Under the pieces are notes generated by a model that searched no databases, was not told where the DNA came from, and was given only the letters and a program-made list of their open reading frames with translations. A stretch of 64,000 bases of DNA, taken from assembly GCA_030696345.1 (NCBI GenBank), contig JAUYSK010000019.1, forward strand, positions 186,001 through 250,000, in the 5' to 3' direction. Within the stretch, counting starts at the first letter, position 1. The number at the start of each line of letters is the position of its first letter. The DNA is from Azonexus sp. Its GTDB lineage: Bacteria; Pseudomonadota; Gammaproteobacteria; Burkholderiales; Rhodocyclaceae. Shown here piece by piece: positions 1 to 9,800 of this stretch. The position numbers and the translations under genes were made by a program.

Positions 1-104
1 TTCGCCGGGCCGACTTTTCAATCGGCGAAGGCTCCTGGGCCAAGTTCGACATCGTCGCCAACGACGTCCTGATCAAGTTCCGCATCACCGCAGCAAGCAA
101 GTAA
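1..104 (+). CDS. YceI family protein, C-terminal end (partial)
   Basis: The reading frame is open from the window edge to a TAA at 102-104 and codes for about 33 residues. It ends in a pattern (FSIGEGSWAKFD, then VLIKFRIT) typical of the last beta strands of the YceI lipocalin-like barrel, in which periplasmic proteins bind polyisoprenoid lipids. The next gene downstream is a complete YceI protein 35 bases away, so these are probably a tandem pair in one operon. The start and signal peptide lie outside the window. The assignment rests on a short tail and on its neighbour. Confidence 0.7.
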   Translation, partial: RRADFSIGEGSWAKFDIVANDVLIKFRITAASK

Positions 105-139
105 GCCCCCAACCCCAAAGCCATAAACGGAGAACCACC

Positions 140-718
140 ATGCAAAAACTGAGCAAACTCACCGCCGCTCTCATCCTCGCCGCCGTAGCAGCCAGCCCTG
201 CACTGGCTGCCCCGGAAACCTACGTTGCCGACAGCACCCACACTTTTTCGCGCTTCTCGTACAGCCACTTCGGCTACTCGACCCAGCTCTCCCGCTTCAA
301 CAAGAACAGCGGCAAGGTCGTTTTCGACAAGGTCGCCAAGACCGGTGCGGTCGACATCGTGATCGACACCAAATCCGTCGATACCGGCGCCGACACTTTC
401 AACGAGCACATCCAGGGTGAGGATTTCCTCGACACCGCCAAGTACCCGACCGCCACCTTCAAGTCCACCAAGGTCATCTTCGAAGGCGACAAGCCGGCCA
501 AGATCGAAGGCAACCTGACGCTGAAGGGCGTGACCAAGCCAGTAACCCTGACCGTCACCTCCTTCCAGGCCATGCCGCACCCGATGCTGAAGAAGGACGC
601 GATCGGCGCCAACGCCTTCACGGTGGTCAAGCGTTCCGAGTTCAACGCCGGCAAATACGCCCCTTACGTTGGCGACGAAGTGCGCATCGACATCGCCATC
701 GAAGCGATCAAGGAATAA
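140..718 (+). CDS. YceI family periplasmic protein
   Basis: A 192-residue protein with a clear Sec signal peptide (cleavage after ...SPALAA, about residue 23) followed by a single YceI domain. Family features visible are the start YVADSTHTFSRFSYSH, the central DTGADTFNEHIQGEDFLD segment and KYPTATFKST. YceI proteins form a barrel that binds isoprenoid lipids such as ubiquinone precursors in the periplasm; the exact role here is unknown. A ribosome site GGAGAACC stands just before the ATG. It follows another YceI gene, and a strong terminator closes the unit. Confidence 0.92.
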   Translation: MQKLSKLTAALILAAVAASPALAAPETYVADSTHTFSRFSYSHFGYSTQLSRFNKNSGKVVFDKVAKTGAVDIVIDTKSVDTGADTFNEHIQGEDFLDTAKYPTATFKSTKVIFEGDKPAKIEGNLTLKGVTKPVTLTVTSFQAMPHPMLKKDAIGANAFTVVKRSEFNAGKYAPYVGDEVRIDIAIEAIKE

Positions 719-738
719 GCGGAACCAGCGCTCTCTAC

Positions 739-765
739 GCCGTCCGGAATCCGGGCGGCTTTTTT
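739..765 (+). terminator. Rho-independent terminator after yceI
   Basis: A nine-base-pair stem (GCCGTCCGG with CCGGGCGGC, one G-U pair) closes a three-base AAT loop and is followed at once by six T. It lies 21 bases after the stop codon. Confidence 0.9.
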
Positions 766-833
766 CTCGTCAATACCGTTTTTGAAACGGCGGTCAGGTG
801 GATTTCTGCTGCGGAAGAAATCCTAGCCGTTAC

Positions 834-1526
834 TTACAGACGCTCACGCAGCCGATCAATATTCGAAATATCAATTCGACGGCCATTCACCCTGATGAGC
901 CCGCTGGCTTGCAATTCCATCAGCAGTCGAGAGAAGTGTTCGGGGCTCAGATTCAAACGGGAGGCCAAAACGCCTTTGGTCGTCGGCAGGGTAACGCTGA
1001 CATTGACGCGACCTGCCTCACTTTCCATTACTTGGTCCAGAAGATAACGGACCGTTCTTTGTGTGCCAGAAAGTAGCGTCAGTGACTCTACTGCCTCCAT
1101 CATCTGCTGCGTGCGGCTCGCCAGGATTTCCATCATCTTCTTGGCCAGATTCTGGTTTTGCAGCATTTCCTCGAAGATTCCATCGGCAGAAACCTTGAGC
1201 AATATCGCATCACACAGCGCTTCTGCTGAAATGCCATAGGGCCTGCCTGAAAACAGGGCAGCCTCGCCGCAGCAATCTCCTTGTTCGAGAATGTCGCAAA
1301 CCTTCTCGTTGCCGTCCGATGAGCTGAAATACCGCTTCACCTGCCCGGCAAGGACGATGAACAGACCGATAAACGACTGCCCCTCGCGAAAAACGACAGC
1401 ACCTTTCCGGAAATGAACCTCCTGCGTGTGTCGCGCAACCCTCGCGAGCGAAGCCTCGTCCAAGGCACAAAACAACGGCGTCTGAAGCAGACGGACCTGG
1501 GGCTTGAAGTTGTGGTTGCCGTGCAT
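834..1526 (-). CDS. Crp/Fnr-family transcription regulator (Dnr-like)
   Basis: A 230-residue regulator: an N-terminal cyclic-nucleotide-type beta barrel (about 20-130), a long dimer helix (about 135-155), then a winged helix with recognition region SRLNLSPEHFSRLLMEL (about 185-210). The N terminus lacks the cysteine cluster that binds the Fe-S centre in Fnr, so it is more like the Dnr/NnrR group, which often senses NO through haem. It is divergent from a clearly related regulator at 1692. The nearby denitrification genes suggest a role in anaerobic gene control, but the ligand cannot be read from the sequence. Confidence 0.85.
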   Translation of the reverse strand: MHGNHNFKPQVRLLQTPLFCALDEASLARVARHTQEVHFRKGAVVFREGQSFIGLFIVLAGQVKRYFSSSDGNEKVCDILEQGDCCGEAALFSGRPYGISAEALCDAILLKVSADGIFEEMLQNQNLAKKMMEILASRTQQMMEAVESLTLLSGTQRTVRYLLDQVMESEAGRVNVSVTLPTTKGVLASRLNLSPEHFSRLLMELQASGLIRVNGRRIDISNIDRLRERL

Positions 1527-1691
1527 GTCTCACCGCTTAAAACTCAATGCCACCGAGGTTCACATCATTGTGGGCCGTAGGCAATCCGCCTTTGGACCTA
1601 GCCTCGCCCCCACTTGGCTATTTGTGCATAATCCTTTGTAACTATATGAGCGACTTGCTTTAGTCTTGCTTCAACTTCCGGGAGAACCTGT

Positions 1692-2387
1692 ATGCGAGAC
1701 CATCAAACCATCAGTGTCGAAACTCATCTGTCGCATGTGCCGCTGTTTGAAGGCTTGCACGCTGATGAGATTGCCCTTATTGCCAAGGGCACGAGGGAAA
1801 TCCACGCGAAAAAGGGCGAGGTTCTGTTTCACCGGGGAGATGCCTGTACCGGCTTCCATGTCATGGTATATGGACAGGTAAAGCTGGTTTTCAGCTCTTC
1901 CCAGGGAACCGAGAAAGTCGTTGAGGTTATTCGAGAGGGGCAAAGTTTCGGGGAGGCTCTCATGTTTCTTGAGAAGCCTTATATCGTTTCTGCCCATGCA
2001 CTAAATGACTCCCTGTTGCTTTACGTCTCGAAATCAGTGATTTTCGACGAGATAGCGCGCGACCACAGCTTCGCCCGGAAGATGCTTGGCGGCATGGCAA
2101 TGCGGCTTCATCAGCTGATAACCGATGTCGAGGCCTATTCACTGCAATCGGGAACGCAACGCATCATTGGTTACCTGTTGCGCGAACTGCCCGAATGGCA
2201 ATTGAACGCGAGCGATGTCGTCATCGAATTGCCGGTTAACAAGGGTGTAATTGCCTCCAGACTCAATCTGACCCAGGAGCACTTCTCGCGCATCCTTCAC
2301 GAACTATCAAGCCTCGGTTTGATTTTGGTCGAAGGGCGCCGAATACACATTCCAAGCGTTTCGAAGCTGAGCAAGTATCAAATCTGA
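1692..2387 (+). CDS. Crp/Fnr-family transcription regulator (Dnr-like)
   Basis: A 231-residue protein with the same layout as its divergent neighbour: sensor barrel (about 20-130), dimer helix, and winged helix with SRLNLTQEHFSRILHELS (about 187-205). The two share many positions (PLF near the start, SSS near 67, SGTQR near 152, and the recognition helix), so they arose by duplication. No Fe-S cysteine cluster is present. The start has GGGAG a few bases upstream. The 165-base gap between the divergent starts must hold both promoters; I see no clear TTGAT-N4-ATCAA site there. Confidence 0.87.
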   Translation: MRDHQTISVETHLSHVPLFEGLHADEIALIAKGTREIHAKKGEVLFHRGDACTGFHVMVYGQVKLVFSSSQGTEKVVEVIREGQSFGEALMFLEKPYIVSAHALNDSLLLYVSKSVIFDEIARDHSFARKMLGGMAMRLHQLITDVEAYSLQSGTQRIIGYLLRELPEWQLNASDVVIELPVNKGVIASRLNLTQEHFSRILHELSSLGLILVEGRRIHIPSVSKLSKYQI

Positions 2388-2448
2388 CCCGGCTTCAAGC
2401 AAGGTCAGTTATCTGCTGTTTGCCACTCAGCGCCAGCGAGAAAAATCA

Positions 2449-3774
2449 TCAAGCCATGGCCGTTCCGCACATTTCGCCAATGCTGGCGATTTGCGCCTGG
2501 GGTACTTTTGCTTTTGCTGCAAACGAAGGCCAGGCCTTGATGGCCTCGCTCACCTCCCGAATGACCTTGGTGCCGGTGCCAATTTTGAACCGGTCAGCTT
2601 CGACCAGAAAATCGTCTTCGATGAAATTCTTGAACTTCCCGTTGACTGACATCAGGTGCTGATTGGTCCACTCACCCTTGGGGTTGTGCGCAAAAGTGAC
2701 GTCGTAGGCCGGAGAAAGCTCCCAAACGCCGCCTTTTTTCAGACGGAAGGATAGGTTCTTGGTGTGGTCGTCGCAGTTCCGCCCCATCACATTGAAAACC
2801 ATCCGGCGAAAGGCTTCTTCTCGCTGTTCGTAAGGTAGCCCCAACGCGTTCATCGTCAGAAAAAGCTGGGAATAGGCATTCGTTCCTTTTTTCTTGTAGT
2901 CCAGGTGTGCCATGGCGCACAAGGTTTGCAGATGATGCCGGGTATCGGTCCCTTCCCGGTCGAACCGGCGCGTCATGAAGTGGGCTCGGCCATTTTCTTC
3001 GAGAAGCCGGCATTCCATCATATCGATGCCGGCCTCCCTGGCCATCAGGTAGTACGCATACTCAATGCGACCGTAGCCCCCGGAAGCCCCCAACTCTTTG
3101 TCTTTGCCGATTCCATCGAATTTCAAAAGCCAATGCTCGAAACCATCAGGAACCTCAAACTGACCGGAGCGTATCTCATCCGTCTCGCGATTCCAGGCGA
3201 TGACCGCCTTGGCGCGAGCCCCTCCAGCCGAGGTGCCGACCTCAATGATGCTGCGGAGCGCGGCATTCGCCTGCTCATCGCCATCCACTATGCCGGTCAC
3301 GGCTTTTCTCGCCTCGGTAACGAGTTGGCTCAGCTCGATCGGGGTCGGCTTGTGCCGGGCCGGCCCTCTGGACGGGCGAAAAACAAGAGCCCCCATCGCC
3401 CGATTGCTCATGTAGGCCAATCGGTCAATTTCAGTCACCTCGGCGGCTGCAATACCCTGATCGGCCATATATTTGTTGATCAACGCATTGCCGAAGTCAT
3501 CCGGGAGTGCATCGCTCAGTACGGCAGGAAGGCGCTTGTAGGTATCCGTCGGCAAATCGGTAAATAGGTAGGGTTCCTCCCGCAACGGCATTTTCAAGGG
3601 AGAAGGCTCGATTCCTTTTTCAATGAACCTGGGCGCATAGCCAAACGCGTAATAACCGTATGTCGGGTCCAGCGCCACAGCACCCATAAGCTCTCCCCAC
3701 AGATAAACCTCAACCCGATCAACGTGCCGGTAGGGTGAGCCTGTTTTACGCCTTGATTTAGGGAGTGCAGCCAT
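2449..3774 (-). CDS. hipA: HipA-type serine/threonine kinase toxin
   Basis: A 441-residue HipA-family kinase, the usual length. An N-terminal subdomain (YLWGELMGAVALD near 25) is followed by the HipA_C kinase fold. Visible motifs are GTSAGGARAKAVI (about 180-192), EHWLLKFDG (about 213-221), the catalytic loop NCDDHTKN (333-340, Asp336 the likely base) and the metal-binding SPAYDVTF (354-361). HipA toxins phosphorylate glutamyl-tRNA synthetase in E. coli and induce dormancy; the substrate here is unknown. The partner antitoxin gene lies 22 bases upstream in the same direction. All core residues are present, so the toxin looks active. Confidence 0.93.
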   Translation of the reverse strand: MAALPKSRRKTGSPYRHVDRVEVYLWGELMGAVALDPTYGYYAFGYAPRFIEKGIEPSPLKMPLREEPYLFTDLPTDTYKRLPAVLSDALPDDFGNALINKYMADQGIAAAEVTEIDRLAYMSNRAMGALVFRPSRGPARHKPTPIELSQLVTEARKAVTGIVDGDEQANAALRSIIEVGTSAGGARAKAVIAWNRETDEIRSGQFEVPDGFEHWLLKFDGIGKDKELGASGGYGRIEYAYYLMAREAGIDMMECRLLEENGRAHFMTRRFDREGTDTRHHLQTLCAMAHLDYKKKGTNAYSQLFLTMNALGLPYEQREEAFRRMVFNVMGRNCDDHTKNLSFRLKKGGVWELSPAYDVTFAHNPKGEWTNQHLMSVNGKFKNFIEDDFLVEADRFKIGTGTKVIREVSEAIKAWPSFAAKAKVPQAQIASIGEMCGTAMA

Positions 3775-3796
3775 GGCAAATCAACCTGATAAATTG

Positions 3797-4114
3797 CTAC
3801 TTTGGGGTGGTTTTTGGCGCCCGAAGCGATGTCGCGCGTTGTCGCGGGGAACGGGAACGGACCATGGTCATCGGGTTGATCGAGGCGGTCGGTGCAACAA
3901 GCAAAAGCCAATCTTCCCGGTCCAGGGCTCGAACGACCGAGAGCAGGGTGGTGAGATTGGAACCATCTCCTGCTTCCAGCTTTTGCAGTGCTCGCACGCT
4001 TATCCCGGCCCGGGCTGCCAATGTCTTCTGGTCAATATTTCGGCCAAGGCGCAAGTTACGCAAGCGTTCCCCCAGCAATGATTCCAGTTCGGCAAGTGTG
4101 TGGCTATTCTGCAT
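3797..4114 (-). CDS. hipB: HipB-type antitoxin, XRE helix-turn-helix
   Basis: A 105-residue protein with an N-terminal Xre/Cro helix-turn-helix (LGERLRNLRLGRNIDQKTLA, then ISVRALQKLEAG, about 15-50). It is the DNA-binding antitoxin of the pair and by family analogy represses its own operon and neutralises HipA. A TTG six bases further upstream could extend the frame by two residues; ATG at 4114 is preferred. The C-terminal tail (RSRSPRQRA and on) is basic and probably disordered. Several repeated sites lie in the region upstream. Confidence 0.88.
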   Translation of the reverse strand: MQNSHTLAELESLLGERLRNLRLGRNIDQKTLAARAGISVRALQKLEAGDGSNLTTLLSVVRALDREDWLLLVAPTASINPMTMVRSRSPRQRATSLRAPKTTPK

Positions 4115-4127
4115 ACTCAACTCTCAG

Positions 4128-4203
4128 CAATACGCACAAATATGCGCCAAGAAAAACAAACTATGCTCAATACGCACATTTGTACATATCTGCGCACAAT
4201 ATG
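4128..4203. promoter_or_regulatory. Repeated GCGCACA/ACGCACA sites upstream of hipB
   Basis: CAATACGCACA occurs at 4128-4138 and again at 4168-4178, exactly 40 bases apart, and a related TGCGCACAATATG follows at 4191. The stretch is AT-rich against its GC-rich surroundings. Position and repetition fit an autoregulatory operator array for HipB; this is inference. Confidence 0.5.
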
Positions 4204-4275
4204 CCACATCTACTACACATCCGCAAGATGCATATAGGTGCGCTCAGAACATTATTTATCTACCAATCCGCACCA

Positions 4276-4313
4276 TTGTGCACCTTGATGGATATATATC
4301 CAGAGGTGCACAA
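4276..4313. promoter_or_regulatory. Nested palindrome between hipBA and the HD-GYP gene
   Basis: Outer arms TTGTGCACCT (4276-4285) and AGGTGCACAA (4304-4313) are a perfect ten-base inverted repeat. Between them lies a perfect twelve-base palindrome GGATATATATCC (4290-4301). HipB of E. coli recognises TATCC-N8-GGATA, so the inner sequence is suggestive. No T run follows, so a simple terminator for the HD-GYP gene is less likely. Confidence 0.55.
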
Positions 4314-4358
4314 GCGGGCCATCAGAGACAAGGGCTCCCCGCTACGGCAGCCATCGAA

Positions 4359-5621
4359 TCACATGCCGAAATGCGTGCGGACGCGATCTTCGAGCAGGCG
4401 ACGAGCTTCTTCTTCATCGCATTCAGCCAGGCGGTCAAATACCTGACGCGCAATCGGTCGGAAAGCTGCCATCACGCCCGGATCAAAATGGCTACCGGTA
4501 TCTTTTTCGAGGATTCCCATTGCCGTGTCGAAGCCCATCGCCTCCTTGTACGGGCGCCTTGAACACAAGGCATCGAAAACATCCGCGACCGCGAAAATTC
4601 GCGCCGCCAGCGGAATCTGCTCAGCCTTGAGTTGCCGCGGATAGCCGGTACCGTTCCATTTTTCATGGTGGCCCGATACCACTTCATTGGCCCCATCCAA
4701 CCAGCCAATGCCGACGACGATCTCTTCACCCTGGCAGACGTGCGTCCGCATGATGTTAAATTCGTCCTCATCTAGTTTGCCCGGCTTGAGCAGAATGGCA
4801 TCCGGTATGCCGATTTTCCCGACATCGTGCAAAAAGCTGCCGGCGATCAGCGACTGCATGTCCTTGTCGCGCAGCCCCAGTTTCTCGGCGATACGCGCTG
4901 CGATCCAGGCCACCCGGTAGTTATGGACACCGGTATCGGAATCGCGTTTGGCAATCGCCCGACCAAGCGCTTCCATCATTGAAATGTGCGAGTCGAGCAC
5001 CTCGCGGGCTTTTTGCTCATTGTCAGCCGAAAGACGCACCACAACCGGATAGATTGCCGCGCCACAAAGCAACGACGCCAAGCCAATCATCAGCGCTGCG
5101 GTCAGCGCGTTCTCCCACATCTGGTCCTTCTGCCACTGCGGCACGATGCGGACGCCTTCAAAATAGCCGGTAATCGCCGCGCCGCTGACGCCGGATGCTT
5201 CCTGCAGCGGCACAAAAACGCGCAGTATCCAGCGCTTGTCCGGCAATTCCAGGCTTTCGTAAAAGGTCGACGTGTAGCTTGGAGCGCCATGCGCCGGCAG
5301 CAATTTTTCAATGAGTTCGCCGTCTCTGGTCATCTTCTCGGCCAGCTTCTTGCCACGCGGATCATAAATCTCGGCGATATCGAACAAGCCACCGACGATG
5401 GCATTGGCTGCACTGTCCGCATGGGCCTCGGCATCCGGCCCGCTCAGGGCAATCGCGTCAAAATGGCGCAACAGGCGCAACGACTCTTCAGTCGCCAGCA
5501 ACTTTGTGCTTTGCTCGGCTTTTTCCTGCGCCACCAGCCAAGCAACCGGACTCGCCAGAGCCGCCAGCACCATGCTCACCGCCGCAATGCGCAAGGCAGT
5601 GCGCTTGTTGAACGAATTCAT
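4359..5621 (-). CDS. Membrane-bound HD-GYP domain protein (probable c-di-GMP phosphodiesterase)
   Basis: The start is placed at 5621 (MNSFNKRTALR) because GAGGAGGGCAGG stands directly before it; this gives 420 residues. Transmembrane segments lie at about 10-31 and 173-196, with a periplasmic sensor domain between them. The cytoplasmic HD-GYP domain has SDTGVHNYRV (about 228-237), the metal pair HDVGKIGIPD (265-274) and HHEKWNGTGYP (about 318-328). HD-GYP enzymes hydrolyse cyclic di-GMP. All signature residues are visible. The periplasmic ligand is unknown. It stands alone, divergent from the efflux operon. Confidence 0.9.
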   Translation of the reverse strand: MNSFNKRTALRIAAVSMVLAALASPVAWLVAQEKAEQSTKLLATEESLRLLRHFDAIALSGPDAEAHADSAANAIVGGLFDIAEIYDPRGKKLAEKMTRDGELIEKLLPAHGAPSYTSTFYESLELPDKRWILRVFVPLQEASGVSGAAITGYFEGVRIVPQWQKDQMWENALTAALMIGLASLLCGAAIYPVVVRLSADNEQKAREVLDSHISMMEALGRAIAKRDSDTGVHNYRVAWIAARIAEKLGLRDKDMQSLIAGSFLHDVGKIGIPDAILLKPGKLDEDEFNIMRTHVCQGEEIVVGIGWLDGANEVVSGHHEKWNGTGYPRQLKAEQIPLAARIFAVADVFDALCSRRPYKEAMGFDTAMGILEKDTGSHFDPGVMAAFRPIARQVFDRLAECDEEEARRLLEDRVRTHFGM

Positions 5622-5768
5622 CCTGCCCTCCTCTGTTCGCTTGCGCATATTGTCCCACCACAGTCTTAAGTTATTCTGAAGATGCACAATCCACAAGCGT
5701 TCTTCCCGCTTTAAGGAACGCTTAATGCAGCACCGCTAGACTCGCCTCAAATCATTGTGAGCACGAAC

Positions 5769-6845
5769 ATGACCGTTAGCCACCGCCTTCTTGCCCTGCC
5801 CCTGTGTGCCCTGATCGGACTAGCCTCGGCAGCCGAGCCCATGTTGTTGCAAGCATCACAGGCCAAAGCGCTGGGCATTGAAACAGCGATCGTCAGCGAA
5901 TCGACTTCCAGTCGTGCCGGCACGCTGCCAGCCCGGGTTCTGGTCCCCAATGAACAGATGCGGGTCGTTGCAGCCCCGGTCGGCGGCATGGTTGAAATGC
6001 TGGCCGTCGCTCCCGGCGCCATGGTCAAACGTGGCCAGGTCGTCGCCCACCTGGCCAGCCCGCAGGCGCTGGAACTACAGCGCGATGCAATGCAATCCGG
6101 CAGCCAGGCCGCCCTGCTCCAGCAAAGCCTTAAGCGCGACGAGCAGTTGTTCGCCGAAGGCCTGATCGCCGAATCCCGTCTGCAGGCGACTCGCGCCACG
6201 GCAGCCCAGGCTGGCGCGCAAGCTAGTCAGCAACGGCAAAGCATGGCGCTGGCCGGCGTCGCACCGGGCAAAATGGGCGGCCCACTGGCGTTGACCGCAG
6301 CAATCGATGGTGTGGTGCTCGAACAGGGTGTACAACTCGGCCAACGGGTCGAAACCTCGGCGATGATCTACCGCATCGCCAAACTCTCGCCGCTCTGGCT
6401 GGAAATCCAGGCCCCGCTCGATTTCGCCGCCGGCCTCAAGGAAGGCGCCGTCGTCAAAGTAGCCAACAGCGAAGTCAGCGGCAAACTGATCGCCATCGGC
6501 CGCGCGGTCGATGCCGCCAGTCAGACAGTTTTGCTCCGTGCCGCGGTCAGTAAGGGGGCCGAAACACTGCACCCAGGCCAGGTGGTTGAAGTCGAAATTG
6601 CCGCACCACCTGGCAAGGGGCAACGACTTCCGGCCGCAGCAGTGGCTCGCAACGCTGGCAAGACGCTCGCCTTCGTGCAGACCGCGAGTAATGACAAGGG
6701 CCAGAGTTTTGAGGCCAGAGAGGTACGGATCATTTCTCAAGGCGGCGACAATGTCGTCGTCGAGGGCATCCAGCCGACCGAGCGCATTGCGGTCAAAGGC
6801 GTTTCTGGCCTGAAGGCGCTGCTCACCGGCGTTGGCAAAGAATAA
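5769..6845 (+). CDS. RND efflux periplasmic adaptor (CusB/CzcB type)
   Basis: About 358 residues from the ATG at 5769; a GTG at 5757 is an alternative start. A signal peptide (LLALPLCALIGLASAAEP) is followed by the membrane-fusion layout: a barrel-sandwich half (VGGMVEMLAVAPGAMVKRGQ), an alpha-hairpin (about 100-150), the second half (AIDGVVLEQGVQLGQRV), a beta barrel and a C-terminal domain. It links the inner-membrane pump to the outer-membrane channel. Its stop overlaps the start of the pump gene by one base. Codons 175-179 contain one copy of the dispersed 13-base word. Metal specificity cannot be told from the adaptor. Confidence 0.88.
   Translation: MTVSHRLLALPLCALIGLASAAEPMLLQASQAKALGIETAIVSESTSSRAGTLPARVLVPNEQMRVVAAPVGGMVEMLAVAPGAMVKRGQVVAHLASPQALELQRDAMQSGSQAALLQQSLKRDEQLFAEGLIAESRLQATRATAAQAGAQASQQRQSMALAGVAPGKMGGPLALTAAIDGVVLEQGVQLGQRVETSAMIYRIAKLSPLWLEIQAPLDFAAGLKEGAVVKVANSEVSGKLIAIGRAVDAASQTVLLRAAVSKGAETLHPGQVVEVEIAAPPGKGQRLPAAAVARNAGKTLAFVQTASNDKGQSFEAREVRIISQGGDNVVVEGIQPTERIAVKGVSGLKALLTGVGKE
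6290..6302 (+). repeat. GTYGACCGCAGCA copy 1 (T variant)
   Basis: Lies inside the adaptor gene, coding for L-T-A-A in its frame. Confidence 0.8.
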
Positions 6846-9800
6846 TGCTCGACAGACTGATTCGCTTTTCGCTGACCCAGCGCCTGTTGGTACTGGTGCT
6901 GACCGTCATGCTCATCGGCGCCGGGGTGCAGGCCTTCCTCGGCCTGCCGATTGATGCCTTCCCCGACGTTTCAACAACCCAGGTCAAGATCATCCTGAAA
7001 GCCCCGGGGATGACCCCGGAAGAAGTCGAAACGCGCCTCGCCGTGCCGGTCGAGCAGGAACTGCTCGGTATTCCGCATCAAAAGTTGTTGCGCTCGGTGT
7101 CCAAGTACGCACTGACCGACATCACCCTCGATTTCGAGGATGGCACCGATATTTACTGGGCCCGCCAGCAGGTCGGCGAACGCCTGGCCGCAGCGATGGG
7201 CAACCTGCCACCCGGGGCGACCGGCGGCATGGCCCCGATCACCACGCCGCTCGGCGAAATGTTCATGTTCACCATCGAGGGCGACATCTCGCTGGCTGAC
7301 AAGCGCGCCCTGCTCGACTGGGTGATCCGCCCGCAACTGCGCACCGTGCCCGGCGTTGCCGACGTAAACAGTCTGGGTGGCGAGGTGCGCACTTTCGAAG
7401 TCGTACCGCAACCGCAAAGCCTCGCGGCGCGTGGTCTGGCATTGAAGGACCTGCAGGCCGTACTCGAAGCCAATAACCGCAACGACGGCGCCGGTCGCCT
7501 GAACGACGGCGAGGAATCGCTGCTGGTACGGGCCGAAGGTGCGATTACTACGGTGGACGACGTAAAAGCCATTGTTTTGCAGGCCAAGGACGGCAATGTC
7601 GTGCGTATTGCCGATGTGGCCGAAGTCCGCCTCGGCGCCCTCACCCGCTACGGTGCGGTGACCAAGAGCGGACAGGGCGAGGCGGTGCAAGGCTTGGTCC
7701 TCGGCCTGCGCGGGGCCAACGCGCAAAAGGTGGTGGCCGGCGTCAAAGTTCGCCTGGCCGAGATCGCCCCGACCCTGCCACCCGGCGTCACCATCGATGC
7801 TTTCTACGACCGCAGCAATCTGGTCGGCCGCGCCATTGGCACCGTTTCAAAAGCCCTGCTCGAAGCCATCGTCCTCGTCGTGCTGCTGCTTCTTGCCTTC
7901 CTCGGCAACCTGCGTGCCGCGCTGGTCGTCGCCCTGATGTTGCCGCTATCGGCACTCGCCACCTTCATCCTGATGCGCATGTACGGCCTCTCGGCCAACC
8001 TGATGAGCCTTGGCGGCCTCGCCATCGCCATCGGCATGTTGGTCGATGCGGCGGTCGTCGTCGTCGAGAACGTCGAAAGCCAGCTCGCCGAGGCTCCGGA
8101 AAACCTGCCGACGCTGCACCTGATCTACCGCGCCTCCCGCGAAGTCGCCTCGCCGGTGACCTCCGGCATCATCATCATCATCATCGTCTTCCTGCCGCTG
8201 CTCACCTTGCAGGGACTGGAAGGCAAGATGTTCGGCCCGGTCGCGCTGACCATCGTCTTCGCCCTCGCCTCCTCGCTCGTGCTGTCGCTGACCGTGGTGC
8301 CGGTGCTGGCCTCCTACATGATCAAACGCGGCGTGCATCACGAACCGTGGCTGGTGAAGAAACTGGCCGCCATCTACGATCGCACTTTGACCATCGCCCT
8401 CGCCAACAGCCGCCACTTCATCATCGGCGCTCTGATTGCGCTGGCCGCAGCAACCGGCGCCTTCATGCTGCTCGGCAAGAGTTTCATGCCGACCATGGAC
8501 GAAGGCGACATGATCATGCAGCTCGAAAAGCTGCCGTCGATAAGTATCGATCAGACCATTGTCATCGACAGCGCCGTTCAGAAGGCGATCCTGGCGCAGG
8601 TGCCGGAAATAAAATCCATCGTCGCCCGCGCTGGCTCGGACGAACTTGGCCTCGACCCGATGGGTCTGAACCAGACCGATACCTTCATGGTGCTGCAGCC
8701 CCGCGACACCTGGCGCAACCCGGACCCGGCCTGGCTGGCCGACCAACTGCGCACGGTAATGGCCGACTTCCCCGGTATCGGCATCGCTTTCACCCAGCCG
8801 ATCGACATGCGCGTTTCCGAAATGCTGACCGGCGTGCGCGGCGATCTGGCAATCAAGATATTTGGCCCCGATCTCGCCACGCTGAACCGCCTGTCCAACG
8901 AGATTGTCGCGACAGTCAAGAAAGTAAATGGTGCAGAAGACACCTTCACATTGAAGAACGATGGTGTGCAATATCTGAAGGTTGCGGTCGACCGTCTGGC
9001 AGCCGGCAGATTCGGCCTCAATGTTGACGATATCCAGAACGATTTGAAGGCCCTGCTCGAAGGCCGCAATGTCGGCGTCGTCATCGAACAGGGACGACGC
9101 GTACCAGTCGTCCTGCGCGGCCCGAGCAGCCTGCTCAACTCACCCGCCGACTTCGAAGCCCTGCGCCTGACCCTGCCGAACGGCGGCAGCGTACCGCTGG
9201 CCAGCGTGGCAAAAATTGGCCGTATCGATGGCCCGGTCAAGGTCGACCGAGAGAACGCCCAGCGTTACGTCGTGGTCCAATCGAACGTTCGTGATCGCGA
9301 CCTGGTCGGCTTCGTCGAAGACGCCAAGGCTGCCGTTATCCGCGACGTCAAACTGCCGGCCGGCTACCGTCTGGCCTGGGGTGGCCAGTTCGAGAACCAG
9401 CAACGGGCCGCCGCCCGGCTGATGATCGTGGTTCCGGTTGCACTGGCGCTGATCTTCTTCCTGCTCTTCTCGACTTTCCGTTCGGTACGGCAAGCCCTGC
9501 TGGTTCTTTCCAACGTGCCGTTCGCGATGATCGGCGGCGTCTTCGGCCTGCTCATTGCCGGCGAATACCTCTCGGTGCCGGCCTCGGTCGGTTTCATCGC
9601 CCTGCTCGGTATCGCCGTGCTTAACGGCGTCGTCATGGTCACCTATTTCAACCAGTTGCTGGCCCGTGGCATGCCGGTCGTCGAAGTCGTGGTGGAAGGG
9701 GCCAAGCGCCGCCTGCGGCCGGTGCTGATGACTGCCAGCATCGCTGCCTTCGGCCTGGTACCGATGCTGTTCGCCACCGGACCAGGTTCCGAGGTACAGC

